The notes: generated from the letters alone by a model not told the origin. Counted from the first letter of the stretch, positions 8,848-19,033 are shown. The stretch: DNA of 20,486 nt from Paraglomus occultum (GCA_910592205.1 CAJVPJ010000627.1:1-20486), one strand, 5' to 3'. Numbers and translations are program-made.

Positions 8848-10179
8848 TCATCCAGTCAACACATATCGCGTATATCCGCCGCCTCTTATCTCCTTTATCC
8901 TTCCAATGTGTCTTAACAGTGCCAAGACGGTTTTGCCAGCAATGTCTGGTTTGAATTTTATTCGAACGTTTGATGACTTTAAATCTTTTTCTGTTATATA
9001 CGGTCGTTCTGCATGATGGACGCGTGTCAGTAATTCGTTGGATGAGTACGTGTGGTATAATATTATGCAGTTGTTAAGCATCAATAAATATGGATGATGT
9101 AAGTACCCTTGGTTTCATCAATGTATGATTCCTTGTATTCCTGCAAGTTCCAAACACATAATCGCAGAATAAGTAAGATGGCAAATAACCATGTCAAAAA
9201 CACTGTAGTTATTTACCCAATATCGAGCTTTCATATTCTGAGACATGGAACTCGGACTCATTCTGAGTATCCGATACTTTTCACCAAAGACTTTGTTGAT
9301 ATCGTCTATGGCTTCGTTTATTTTCTCACGCGTTAACCTTTTCACAATGTATCTGCGATGCAAAACAAAAAGAAATAGCCATATTAAGAGTCGGAACACA
9401 GAATATGGTCAACCCACAGAAACAATGATTATATGATATTACTTTGGGACATTCTCAAACTCTGATATTGTCACATACGATACTTTGGGTAATCGGTCCG
9501 AGTCGTCATTTTCTTGTGTTCTTTTCGTGGTCTTGGTAACGGGTTTCTGTAATCTCTTGCTCTTGACACTTGAATGCATCTGTTAGTGAATCTGCGTTCG
9601 GTTGCGTGAATTCATAAGGTCAAAGATTCAATAAGTACCCTGATTTCTGTTTTTTCTGTGTTTGCAATTTCGACTGCGTTTGTGATTGCGATTGCGATTG
9701 TGATTCTGAAAACTGATTCTCTGTCAGAGCTTGTCTGATAGCCGCATCCGCAGTCCCGGGCAGATGTTTAGGTAGATTGCTTTGTATACGTTCAAGACAT
9801 CTGTACTGTGCTTTCAATCTATATGTAATGTCCTACATAATATATACACAACTTCAATCTGGCGCTTAAACATGATCGTAACAATGCAATATCAACACAT
9901 ACCTGAGCAAGATCAATAGAAACCCTTTCCTCAGACAGAAACGACGACATGTAAGATACATGATTTTCAAGTTCGCCTAGTATGTTGTGCATATTCAAAA
10001 GTATCAAATTCATTTCTTCATTCGGTTCTTTCATATGGAAAAGAACTGAACAGTGAGTGTGGGTTCTTACGAGTAACAGAGGAGACGTGAACAGTAGGAT
10101 AATTACCGTCTACACGTAGCAGCAGCGATGTTCTGAGGTCTTGTAACTTTCTATTGAACTCTGCCATCATTGCCTCCAT
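8848..10179 (-). CDS. SKA1-like spindle and kinetochore-associated protein
   Basis: SKA1 is part of the Ska complex that links kinetochores to microtubules. On the - strand the exons are 10179-10107, 10045-9903, 9832-9639, 9568-9443, 9352-9217, 9140-9107 and 9008-8848. All keep phase (867 nt, 288 aa; animal proteins are about 255). The N-terminal ~110 residues are heptad-like, as in the SKA1 coiled coil, and include QSNLPKHLP. A Ser/Gln repeat (SESQSQSQSQTQSK) follows near residues 117-130. The C-terminal winged-helix microtubule-binding domain starts near 165 (SEFENVPKYIVKRL), continues with KINEAIDDINKVF, and ends with LLRHIGRIKEIRGGGYTRYV, the strongest signature. The 34-nt exon 6 is required to keep frame and supplies IDETK. 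A perfect CTAAC branch site supports the exon 4 acceptor. The first of two near ATGs was chosen. Confidence 0.88.
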
Positions 10180-10235
10180 AGTTAAGCTAATATTAAAGTA
10201 AAGGGATTATACGTTTTGAAATAGAATGAAAAAAG

Positions 10236-10565
10236 ATGAATAGAAATACTGAAATACGCGTTTCAGTTGACCAAAACGAGATCTGGTTTTCTATTGGCTG
10301 GAATAATGAGTGGCTCGATGATCGTCATGTCACATGCCGACTGAAAGTTGAAGTAAGAACAAAACTGTTGATTATATGTAATGGACATTTTGTTACAATG
10401 CCAAATAATCATGTCGTTTATTCGCACATGCATTCCGGATTATCATGGCGCATTCGCCTTTTATTACGAATTACTTTAAGTGTGAAAGTAATAAGAACTA
10501 GCAAAAGCAAACTGCAGAGTCAGATTATTTATGAATTGACGAACTATTTGGGCTTGCTCCGGTAA
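10236..10565 (+). CDS. Possible first exons of an unrecognised gene, divergent from SKA1-like
   Basis: An ATG at 10236 lies 56 bp from the SKA1-like ATG on the opposite strand. The frame is open for 109 codons. A good donor (GTAAGA) follows codon GAA at about 10352, and an in-phase acceptor (CTGCAG) lies near 10515, followed by SQIIYELTNYLGLLR and another GT at the end of the open frame. This could be two exons of a gene continuing downstream, but no family was recognised and no convincing third exon was found. It may also be a chance ORF; the second half without splicing is rich in unusual residues. Confidence 0.25.
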   Translation: MNRNTEIRVSVDQNEIWFSIGWNNEWLDDRHVTCRLKVEVRTKLLIICNGHFVTMPNNHVVYSHMHSGLSWRIRLLLRITLSVKVIRTSKSKLQSQIIYELTNYLGLLR

Positions 10566-10567
10566 AA

Positions 10568-13500
10568 ATTGAAAACGCAAAACGGGTTTAGTTTGGAAGT
10601 GAGAGTAAAGCAGTTGCCATTTTTTAGCATTTTTACATTAAATCTAATGATTTTCATGTTAGTAAAATGTAATTGATATTTCGGGACTCTTGACGTGGAA
10701 AACCAGTCTTTCCTTGTTTATGATGAAAGATGTATAGATAAGCCCGAAAATAAATGTTACTTTAGTCTTTACAGAGTTACTTTTATTATTTTGTTAATGT
10801 TCAAATACATTATGCTTATAACATATTTGGACAATAATCACTACGGCAAAGTGTATAGCATGCTGGATCTGTGTGAATTTATTTCTACCCACAATCCGAA
10901 CTGTATATAATATACTGCGCGTGTTATTTGAAGAATATTTGAAATACATGCCTGACAATTGTACGTTTCATTATTCCTGTTGGCGGAGATGTTAACCTTT
11001 TTTGATCACTCGATTTAATTGGATTGTTTAATGTCATGTGATAATGTCATGGCCGACGAACGCGCAAAATAAATCGAAAGATTATTGTCATGTGTCATTA
11101 CATGACTGTAATTACATCATCGCATGTGCAATATAACATCATAACTACAATAGTTGACTGTCTACATTGATATCTCGACACAGCCTCAAGCTGCTTGTTT
11201 AAACCATATATATCAACTCACATCCATACAATCAAATATTGATCAATACAGTCTGTATGACGAGACAGACCTGGTCTTCTGTCTTCTGTTTACGTACTTG
11301 CTAATTTTTTACAGATTCTCATGGCCTTTGTTCTCGTTCTTGTTCCATTGCTTTCTTTCAGTAGTATCACCCACCGCCACACAAATCTTCATATAGTTCT
11401 ATTGTTATAAATATAAATAAAGTATACATTACCACATATGTGAGTACTGGGCGTGTGAAGTAATATTCGGCAACAATCGATGAAATGGATGGGGGACAGG
11501 ATCAAAGTATGTTTGAATGGTTCCCAAGCAAGCGACTTAGTGTTAAAGTTAGTTTCATATATTTACTAAAACGTTGCAGACATACAGTGTAATTGATAAA
11601 AATAGATTATACATACCAATGACATTATACTTTAACTTACCAATATTTCGATCTGTACTGGCGACATATTCTTGCATGCATATTTTTTTATATTATTATT
11701 CATTGTTGCCCCGTGTTATTAATTTGACGTTCACCATAATACTCCCACCACTCGGCATATTAAATATTGTTCTCGCAAATAATAATTGTATCTTAACAAG
11801 TATGGCATATCTATGGCATAGTTGAAAGTCAAGACAAAGACATAAGATAGTATAATGAGCAATTACTGTATTATAATTACTTATGTGACAAACTTTTACC
11901 AGTAAATTGATACGGTTATCGAAAGTACTCCTTCCCGTTCGTTAGCTGCGCAGTAAATGTTAGTTACATGTCAAACATACATAAATTTAGTATTATAAAT
12001 TTACTGTTACTATAGATTTTACTTAAACAATGAAAATACACTGACATACCAAATTATTATGAAACTCACTTTCTTTGACATAACAAGCACCAACCACAAT
12101 AGCCAAATATATGATCTAAAGAATATGTGCAAGCAAAAAAAAAACTTGGCAAAAGAGAATGTATTATTTGTGAATAAAACGAGAAGTAGAATGATCATCG
12201 TTTGACGTATTCTCGTCTTTAAAAGTCAATTTCCATACACTCCTAAGATTATCGATCCATGACATTGGTAGAATGCTGAAATAACGTATGCATTTTCTTG
12301 CTCCACTGCATATCTGCACGCTTGTACATTCGTATTCTCACATCTGCACGTTCAAAAATACGTACTTATGGTTTGTCTTCTTTGTAGGAAATGACAAATT
12401 GATATCATGGATACAGACAACAATGTTCACGGCAAAGAGTACATGTGTAATATTTATATTCTATATCCTCGGGGGTGATATTCTAGTCCCTTGTTCTAAA
12501 AACACTAATTTATGTAATATTCGTAGGAAAAATAAAATTTTTTTTTTCTCCGGTATACATGTTACCAAAATATATTGTCTGTGGGGCAGTGTTACGGCAT
12601 GTGCATGGGAACTGCAAAATATGTACCGTTTGGAGTTATTTCTGATGCTAGAAAGTTGCACAGATGCAATCGGGGCATTTGGTGATCCCGTTAAATTAAG
12701 TTTTCGGCATTCAATGGAAGCATGTCGAACGTTCGTATTGCAGACAACGTCTTTCCTCATCCACGTTATTGCCATTAATTTTGTTACTTATCAATGTCTT
12801 ATTCGAGTATCATAATAAGGTTTATGATATTCATGATATTCATGATATTTATTACAGACATCATCGCCAACATGAATGATCGATAGATACATTTACGATT
12901 AATGTGTTTGACAATATGAGTAACCACACCGGATTTGCAGAAAGATACATGATGCTGCATCCCTTGTAAACAATTAACATGTGGTCAACAATTCGATTGT
13001 TGGATATACTGAAATTGCGCAATGTTTCAAATAAGCCATGACTACTATAAATAACACAAAGATATTCGGTAATCAAGTTCTTTTTCTCGTAATTCTGTAT
13101 TAATTTGGTACGCTTGGTCGTAATTAGCACTCTTCTATTTCAAAGGACAACACGCAGTCGATCAATTAATTGCCAACTTGTTTTCCCACCTGTTCAGAGA
13201 AACCGATCGCTTGTCAGGATATGTACTGTCTGTGCCTCGTGAGAAAAGTCATCAAAATAAAGTTAATGCATAAAATAATGTACTTATGGTACGCATAAAT
13301 CTTATTCCCAACATCCATTGTAACCGTCGATTTTTCATTCCTGTCTTTATTTGTCCTAGTGCGCGTCTTTGATAGGATAATCGATTAAGCTGTTAGTTGC
13401 GTGACTGTTCTTTGTTGTCAACCCCCCAACCATTCATTGGTCTTTTGAAATTATTATAATTTAATACATGTCCGTGTTCATATTAAATAGAACCTCCCGA

Positions 13501-13742
13501 ATTGGGATCAAAATGTGCGTTCTATTTGCATAGAAATAGGTATTTATCTAAACGTTGGAGACACTTATTATGCGTATACATGTATAATAAAAACTACTTT
13601 GATTCTACTAATATAATACGCGCAATGCTTTATTGTAGTATGCAATTGCTGATGTATTGTAATTGAATCAATTATTGTCCTCTTTCTTTCTACGATTGTT
13701 ATATTAAATACTACTTGTTTAATACATCAATTTTAACCAACA
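10568..13742. other. Long region without a supportable gene
   Basis: About 3.2 kb of AT-rich sequence. ORFs of 70-175 codons occur on both strands (for example 12288-12815 + and 12461-12775 -), but none matched a family I know, and most are rich in Cys, Ile, Phe and Tyr, as translated non-coding AT-rich DNA tends to be. I saw no tRNA, no transposon ends and no homeodomain motif. It may hold regulatory DNA for the HMG gene, a long non-coding RNA, or a lineage-specific gene I cannot recognise. Confidence 0.4.
12824..12850 (+). repeat. Nine-base tandem repeat, three copies
   Basis: ATGATATTC occurs at 12824-12832 and 12833-12841, and with one change at 12842-12850. It lies in non-coding sequence. 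Confidence 0.85.
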
Positions 13743-13749
13743 TATAAAG
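13743..13749 (+). promoter_or_regulatory. TATA element of the HMG-box gene
   Basis: TATAAAG lies 44 bp before the first ATG (13793) and is followed by a run of C. The spacing leaves a short 5' leader of about 20 bases. Confidence 0.5.
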
Positions 13750-13792
13750 CCCCCCAGTTGGGCGCTTGGGCTCATCTTACCCCACTTCAAAC

Positions 13793-14466
13793 ATGGAACA
13801 AAATCATTATTGTGGCCTAATCATGTTCGATACTCCGCCAACAACGACCCACAATACTCTTCCCGATACTGATCATCCCGCAACCGTTCACAGAAGATGT
13901 CGTAGGCGTCATCGATATGCCAAACTAATGCGCATACCACGTCCACCTAACGCATTTATTCTCTACAGAAAATTTAAGCAAAAAGACGTCATGGCCAAAT
14001 ACAAGGATCTAACAAACGCCCAGGTCTCTAAAATAGTCTCTATGCTGTGGTGGAAAGAATCGGAAGAGGTCAGGTTCAAGTGGGAAAAAATTGCCGACAG
14101 AGAAAAGCTTCGTCACATGAAAGAGTACCCGAATTATGTGTATCAGCCGAAAAAGTCCAATCCTCGCAAGACAAACAACAAGAAGATCAAAAAAAACGAA
14201 CAAGCTTGCCGTGAAACGGTAACGGAACTTAAATTCGTAAGCGATGTCGATGGTAATGACGATACCGACGCAAATACCGGCAGCAAAAATTCACCGTCAA
14301 TAAAACATAAATTACGTAACAGCGGCAACAACGGCAACGGCAACAACGGCAAACAGATCGATCCTAGACTGGCCGCTATAGCAGAAGTCATGTTTGCTGC
14401 GTCACGTAACTCAAAACCTGACCCATATCCTAACTACAAATCTGTAAACAATTGGTTGCATGTCAA

Positions 14467-14501
<35 letters not shown>

Positions 14502-15046
14502 GCGCTAATCCACATTCGGCGTTACCGCATCCGCATACAAACTCTGCTCTGACTATACCATCTCCACAACATTTTTCATTTGCTTCGACCACGTCCTTTT
14601 CTCCTCCAATTGTACCATCCTCATTTTCACCTCAACCTCCAATGTCGACGACATTTTCTCCTCCCAATATGTATACATCCATGTCTCCGTCTGGCTCGAC
14701 GACTGTCTATCAACCACCCCTACCACAAGAACAACCGTCACTATCACAAGCACAACCGTCACTATCACAAGAACAACAGCCATACGTATTTTACACGTTT
14801 CCGAAACCATATTCGGGCACTGACGCCATATACGTCGAGGCAAATTCTTTTCACGGATACGTGCCTGCAACCGTACCAAATAATGTAAATGGAATGCATT
14901 GCAAGTATGAAGAATTATACAACTGTGGTGTACCACCACCGCCGCCACCACCACCATCGATCACAAATGCTTCGACAAGTTGCATAACTAATGCAGAGGA
15001 TCTTTCATCAAATGGTATATATTACAATCCGATGCCAAACAGTTGA
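13793..15046 (+). CDS. MATA-type HMG-box transcription factor
   Basis: An intronless 417-residue protein. A basic patch (HRRCRRRHR, about 33-41) precedes an HMG box at about residues 46-121. The box has RPPNAFILYR at its start, NAQVSKIVSMLWW in helix 2, and ends with EYPNYVYQPKK, the signature of the fungal MATA_HMG/Sox-like subgroup that bends DNA in a sequence-specific way. The rest is low-complexity: Asn/Gly and Asn/Ser tracts (about 170-245), Ser/Pro/Phe-rich sequence (about 258-320), a Gln/Ser repeat and a run of nine prolines near 385, as seen in activation regions. Such genes are greatly expanded in Rhizophagus; only a few fungal members are true mating-type genes, so a mating role is not implied. 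The reading is also open nine codons upstream, but without an ATG. Confidence 0.93.
14464..14503 (+). repeat. AGC/AAC trinucleotide tract in the HMG-box gene
   Basis: A run of AAC and AGC codons encodes the mixed Asn/Ser tract. Such tracts vary in length by slippage; here it stays in frame. Confidence 0.8.
14726..14779 (+). repeat. 21-bp coding tandem repeat in the HMG-box gene
   Basis: Two nearly identical 21-bp units (14726-14746, 14747-14767) plus a partial third encode QEQPSLS, QAQPSLS and QEQ. The copies differ by a single base, so the duplication looks recent. Confidence 0.85.
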
Positions 15047-15060
15047 TAAACAGGTTTGCA

Positions 15061-15066
15061 AATAAA
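15061..15066 (+). terminator. Possible poly(A) signal of the HMG-box gene
   Basis: AATAAA begins 14 bp after the stop codon. Another AT-rich region follows up to the CTU1 promoter. Confidence 0.35.
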
Positions 15067-15487
15067 TGTGCGATACAGTCAGCATGTAAGTCTGGCAAAG
15101 GGCATTGTAATATATTTACTCATTGCATATTTAGTGTGCAATTAGGCCCTTAAAATTTAAATACAAACTCTTGCATAAATATTGTTATTTACTTTTTCTT
15201 TTTTCATTCTTTCTCCCACTTTATTAACTTTCAATATTCAAGCCTCAGAATAACAATTGAACCAATTTTTCGATTTTAAGATTACTTTAGTTTTTCGTTT
15301 ATAGCTGATTCAATGTTGCGCACTTGAGTGCCAACGTCTCTATGTTATGATAACTGACCCTTTTTTTTTAACCATTTAAATTCGTTTTTTGGTAAAAAAA
15401 AATTACGTGAATAACTAATAAAGTATTTCGAAAATAAATTAAACGGGGGCAAAGGTTTTAACATAGTGTTGACGGCGTTATTCAGCA
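15067..15487. other. Intergenic stretch between the HMG-box and CTU1 genes
   Basis: AT-rich with T and A runs (for example 15361-15369). I see no gene, RNA or transposon end in it. Confidence 0.5.
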
Positions 15488-15507
15488 CACGTGATACATA
15501 ACACGTG
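15488..15507 (+). promoter_or_regulatory. Paired CACGTG E-boxes upstream of CTU1
   Basis: Two CACGTG palindromes at 15488-15493 and 15502-15507, 14 bp apart, sit 8-27 bp before the TATA element. In fungi this hexamer is bound by bHLH factors of the Cbf1/Pho4 type, which control sulfur or phosphate genes. Since CTU1 acts in sulfur transfer the link is attractive, but it is inference. Confidence 0.4.
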
Positions 15508-15514
15508 CAAAAAT

Positions 15515-15522
15515 TATAAAAG
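15515..15522 (+). promoter_or_regulatory. TATA element of the CTU1 gene
   Basis: TATAAAAG lies 45 bp before the ATG at 15560, directly after the E-box pair. Confidence 0.55.
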
Positions 15523-15559
15523 GGGAACTTTTGTCAAAAAGCTCTCCAAATATTTAATA

Positions 15560-17348
15560 ATGAAGATTTGCGTTCTTTGTAATAGAAATAAGGCCATTTT
15601 GAAACGACCCAAAACTTCTCAGCAAATATGCAAAGAATGTTTCTATCATGTGTTTGAGACTGAAATTCATCATACCATTATAGACAATAAATTGTTTAAG
15701 CCTGGGGATAGAATCGCTATTGCTGCGTCGGGCGGAAAAGGTATGAATTTGCGTATATCGATATGGGTCGTTAGTTGAAACGAGAAGGAGAAAGAGAAAA
15801 TAATTTACTTTTCGTTTCTGAAATGGCTTGATCTAGGATTAATTGAGCTGTGCGAACTTTTTTCTATTCAGATTCGACCGTGTTAGCATACGTAATAAAG
15901 CTATTGAATAATAGATACAACTATGGATTGAATCTGTTTCTGTTGTCTGTTGACGAGGGGATAACTGGTTATCGAGACGATTCGTTAGAGGTGAACGTTG
16001 CTAAAACTCCATATTGGGTTTTTTGCTTTCTGCTACTTTTCATCATTCTCACTCTAAATTACCCATTAGACGGTCAAGCGGAATCAGCAACAATACGATC
16101 TTCCGCTCGAAATAGTGTCATACCGTCAATTGTATGGATGGTCCATGGATGAGATTGTTAAAGAAGTTGGGCTAAAGAACAATTGTAAATACCTGCATGT
16201 AACTTGTATCGAATGGCTGGTGATCGAAATCACATTCTAAAACTCTTTTCGATACCTAGGTACATTTTGCGGGGTCTTTCGCCGTCAAGCACTTGACCGT
16301 GGAGCAATGTTGCTTAACGTCGATCACATAATTACTGGACACAATGCAGACGATATCGCCGAAACGGTTCTCATGAACAGTACGTAACGTTATGTAAGCG
16401 CGTATTGATACGAGATAAAAAAAAAATCGAGTTTTTGGCAACAGTCGGGATCTATTCAAACACAAATGTTTTTACCTTTTATAGTCCTTCGCGGAGATAT
16501 CGCGCGTCTTCAGAGGTGTACCGAGATAGTGACAACCGGCGATGAACGTATAAAGAGATCGAAACCGTTCAAGTATACATACGAGAAGGAAATTGTCATG
16601 TAATGTCAAAAAACGTGTCGAATTCAGAAATGATTTGTCCGTGTGAATGATTTACGCAACTTTGTCTGATTTTTAACGATTTCTTTTTCGTGTATAGGTA
16701 TGCATATTTTAAAAAGTTGGACTACTTTTCGACGGAATGTGTGTACTCGCCAAACGCCTACAGAGGATATGCACGAACGTTTCTAAAGGATTTAGAATCG
16801 ATAAGGCCGAGTACTATAATAGGTAAGCCATACCTGCCATATTGCAACTCGTATTTGTAAACGCGTGCCCCATGAACAAAAAGTAATTTCCAACACATTC
16901 TCTGTCTAGACATTATACATTCTGGTGAAGCTTTTCAAATCAAACAAGATGTCAAACTCCCAGTTCAAGGCACGTGTAAACGTTGCGGATACATGTCATC
17001 GAACGAACTATGCAAGGCGTGCGTCTTGTTAGAGGGACTCAATCGGGGACTTCCAAAGTAAGCGTATCACCAATTCATTGCGCAATCTGTTATTTTTTCA
17101 TGGGATATTATTGACATTATGCTCACATGAATTGATTAGGCTTGGTATCGGGAAGACGAATCGGATGGTGAGGTTCATTTGTACATCATTATACATATTA
17201 TGTGGCCGTTTATTAACCATGTCTTATTTTATAGCGTAAACTTCACGGGGATATGCCTGATAACACGAGTACAATACAACATCTAGACGCTCTAAAAAAT
17301 GAAGTTAACAACAATAATAAATTAAATGACTCTTTACAACCCCTGTAA
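15560..17348 (+). CDS. NCS6: Cytoplasmic tRNA 2-thiolation protein 1 (Ctu1/Ncs6)
   Basis: The enzyme adenylates and thiolates wobble U34 of Lys, Glu and Gln tRNAs with sulfur from Urm1, working with Ctu2/Ncs2 in the cytosol. Exons: 15560-15740, 15872-15990, 16070-16184, 16260-16379, 16485-16599, 16698-16822, 16910-17057, 17140-17167 and 17235-17348. All keep phase, giving 354 aa, close to the usual ~350-360. Seen: an N-terminal Cys pair set (C4, C7, C24, C27), the PP-loop SGGKDS at 57-62 split by intron 1, [14 protein letters not shown] with the conserved Cys at 142, [28 protein letters not shown], and a second zinc set (CKRCGY and CKAC). The stop TAA overlaps a perfect donor GTAAGT, so splicing there would give a different tail. 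The ATG at 15560 starts exactly where the family's Cys-x2-Cys begins. Confidence 0.95.
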
Positions 17349-17397
17349 GTGGACTGGACGATGTCTAGAATATCCTGAAGCAACAATCTTTTAACAG

Positions 17398-17731
17398 ATT
17401 AAACTTATCGAGGTGGTCACGAGAGTACAAGATGAATCTCTCGACGCTTACATATATAGAGGTTTTGATCAGCCCACCAGTCGTAAAGAATTCAGAGGTT
17501 TTTATTAATAGCTTTCAAACCGCATAATGCATATATCCTATATGATTAATTAGATGCTGTATTAATATTGTGTCCCGGGGGTATATTCATATTTATCAGA
17601 AAACAAGTGAATGTCCTTGATAAAAAAAAACTATACTATGCTTTAATAGACTAGGAGAAAAAGCAAGTACCAGAGATGTGTTTGCACATGCTAAAAAAGC
17701 TTTCCAGTTCACTGCGAAATACACAACATGA
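17398..17731 (+). CDS. Two phase-matched exons of unknown identity after CTU1
   Basis: After a clean acceptor (TTTTAACAG) the frame from 17398 is open to 17497 (reading ESLDAYIYRGFDQPTSRKEF in part). It ends at a possible donor GTTTTT and resumes after CTAG at 17655 with EKASTRDVFAHAKKAFQFTA, to a TGA at 17729-17731. Phases match (100 + 77 nt). No start codon is evident. The exons could be an alternative 3' end of CTU1, reached from a weak GTTAAC donor at about 17286, or the remains or end of a small separate gene. The composition looks protein-like, but I recognise no family, and the donor is unusual. Chance is possible. Confidence 0.3.
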
Positions 17732-18372
17732 AAGCCAACCACTTGCATCACAACAATATAAATAGTTTTGATGACATCAATGAAACAAGGAAAAATATGC
17801 TGGAAAGAATCGTGAAGCTTATCTTAATCTTTGTTAAGTTAACAGACGGATAAGAAATTTCTTGAAACGTAACGACAATTAAAGAAAGCATCTATCTGGA
17901 TTCGTCTGCCAGTATCTCTGATCCATACTCTCTCATCACAATGCGAGCCTTTCACACACTTGGAAACATATGTTCTGATGTTTCCTCATATCCAGTGATT
18001 ACATTAATAAATTCATTCCTTGCTTTGCCCATCAACTCCGGGGGCTTTCTCTAATTTTTTCATAATAATAACACGAACGAATTATAAGTTGGCATGAATG
18101 AAAGTTTACGAAGGAGAAGCGGTGTAATGCTACAAGCGCAAGGCGTTCGCATATTGTGCTTAACGTGATCTCTGTCTGTGAATGCGGTGGTACATTTGTG
18201 CTATAACCCACCCTCAATAACCTTCGACTTGGGCTTTCTCTGCTTGTAATGTAGACTGGCGCTTTAGCGAGCACCTTGTTGTTCCTCGCGATAGGTGTTA
18301 CAAAAAATCGACATAACAAAATACGCGTACGTAGCTTTCTGTATCAAATACTATCAAAAAAAGAACAACGCC
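17732..18372. other. Stretch without a recognised gene
   Basis: A 95-codon open frame on the - strand (18032-18319) matches nothing I know. The part next to 18373 may be eroded upstream sequence of the transposase relic, but no catalytic motif could be read in it. Confidence 0.4.
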
Positions 18373-18871
18373 ATTATTGACCAGCCGAGTAACAGTCCTG
18401 AGCTCAACACCTCTGGACTATTGTTAAGCCAGGGTGGAAAGAGAACGCCTCGAAACAGCCGGTGAATAAAAGCGTTTTATGGTTGAGGAATGGGAGAAAG
18501 TTAGTTTAAATCAATTAGAAAAGTATCGAATTCTTTCCCGAGATAATATTTTTACTTATTTTCATTCACCAATCAAAACTCTTTTGGTTTTAGTAGATTA
18601 TGCTAATATTGACTGTGAGGAACTATTCAAAAACGAAAAGTTGATCATTTTTCCGTTCTTTCTGAGGAGAATAAGCCTAATAAACCAGCAATTGAACCAC
18701 CAGGCCACTACCCACGATGTCTTAAGAAATTTAGTAAAGTCGATGCGAAAGAGGTGCGAAGCAATTAATGAAAAAATGGTGAACGGGATCTCATCAATAA
18801 AAGTACGATTTTATATTAATGTGCAACGCGTTTTAATAACTCACACAGCGAATTCCGCCGCTGATCCGTAG
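18373..18871 (+). pseudogene. Tc1/mariner-like transposase relic, C-terminal part
   Basis: The catalytic-core pattern around the third acidic residue is visible from about 18377 (DQPSNSPELN, where the family has NSPDLNPIExLW). After a frame change and in-frame stops the C-terminal tail follows: VEEWEKVSLNQLEK from 18482, then NLVKSMRKRCEA from about 18728. These match the closing part of DDE_3/Tc1 transposases. The two tail blocks are normally adjacent but are separated here by 204 bp (18523-18726), which starts GTATCG and ends TTAAG, keeps the frame open and has a length divisible by three. It could be an intron or an in-frame insertion. No inverted repeats were found, and it is not the same copy type as the 1619-2927 element. 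Confidence 0.6.
18523..18726 (+). other. Intron-like 204-bp segment in the transposase relic
   Basis: The segment begins GT and ends AG. Removing it joins LeuGluLys to AsnLeuValLysSer, restoring the usual spacing of the transposase tail. The lack of stop codons and the multiple-of-three length also fit a plain insertion. Confidence 0.4.
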
Positions 18872-19033
18872 ATCATTTCCAGAAATTGCCTTGCGGAATT
18901 GCCGTCCCCTCGCTACTATTTTGGAAGGACAATTTTCTTATTATTATACGTAACTGCAAGTCACGTAATGAGTTGAAAAACTACATAGCTTCTCACACCA
19001 TGCATAGCAGCTAATCTTATTCTCATTCTTTAT
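18872..19033. other. Short gap between two transposon relics
   Basis: Nothing recognisable. It may contain the outer end of one or both transposons, but no inverted repeat stands out. Confidence 0.4.

Noticed and set aside
9109-9436. Open frames on the + strand across the SKA1-like gene
   Set aside because: The - strand frame carries conserved SKA1 blocks with phase-matched introns; the + frames do not.
12288-12815. 175-codon open frame on the + strand
   Set aside because: It starts in low-complexity AT-rich DNA, has no known motif, and its opposite strand is equally open over 12461-12775. Not enough to call a gene.
10568-13742. tRNA genes or a homeodomain mating-type locus near the HMG gene
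   Set aside because: No T-loop-like GTTCRANNC with a matching acceptor stem and no homeodomain helix-3 pattern was seen by eye.
14553-14957. 134-codon open frame on the - strand, and a + strand frame at 14580-14888
   Set aside because: Both are shadows of the low-complexity tail of the HMG-box gene.
18032-18319. 95-codon - strand frame
   Set aside because: No family, no start context and no splice partners; it lies between relics.
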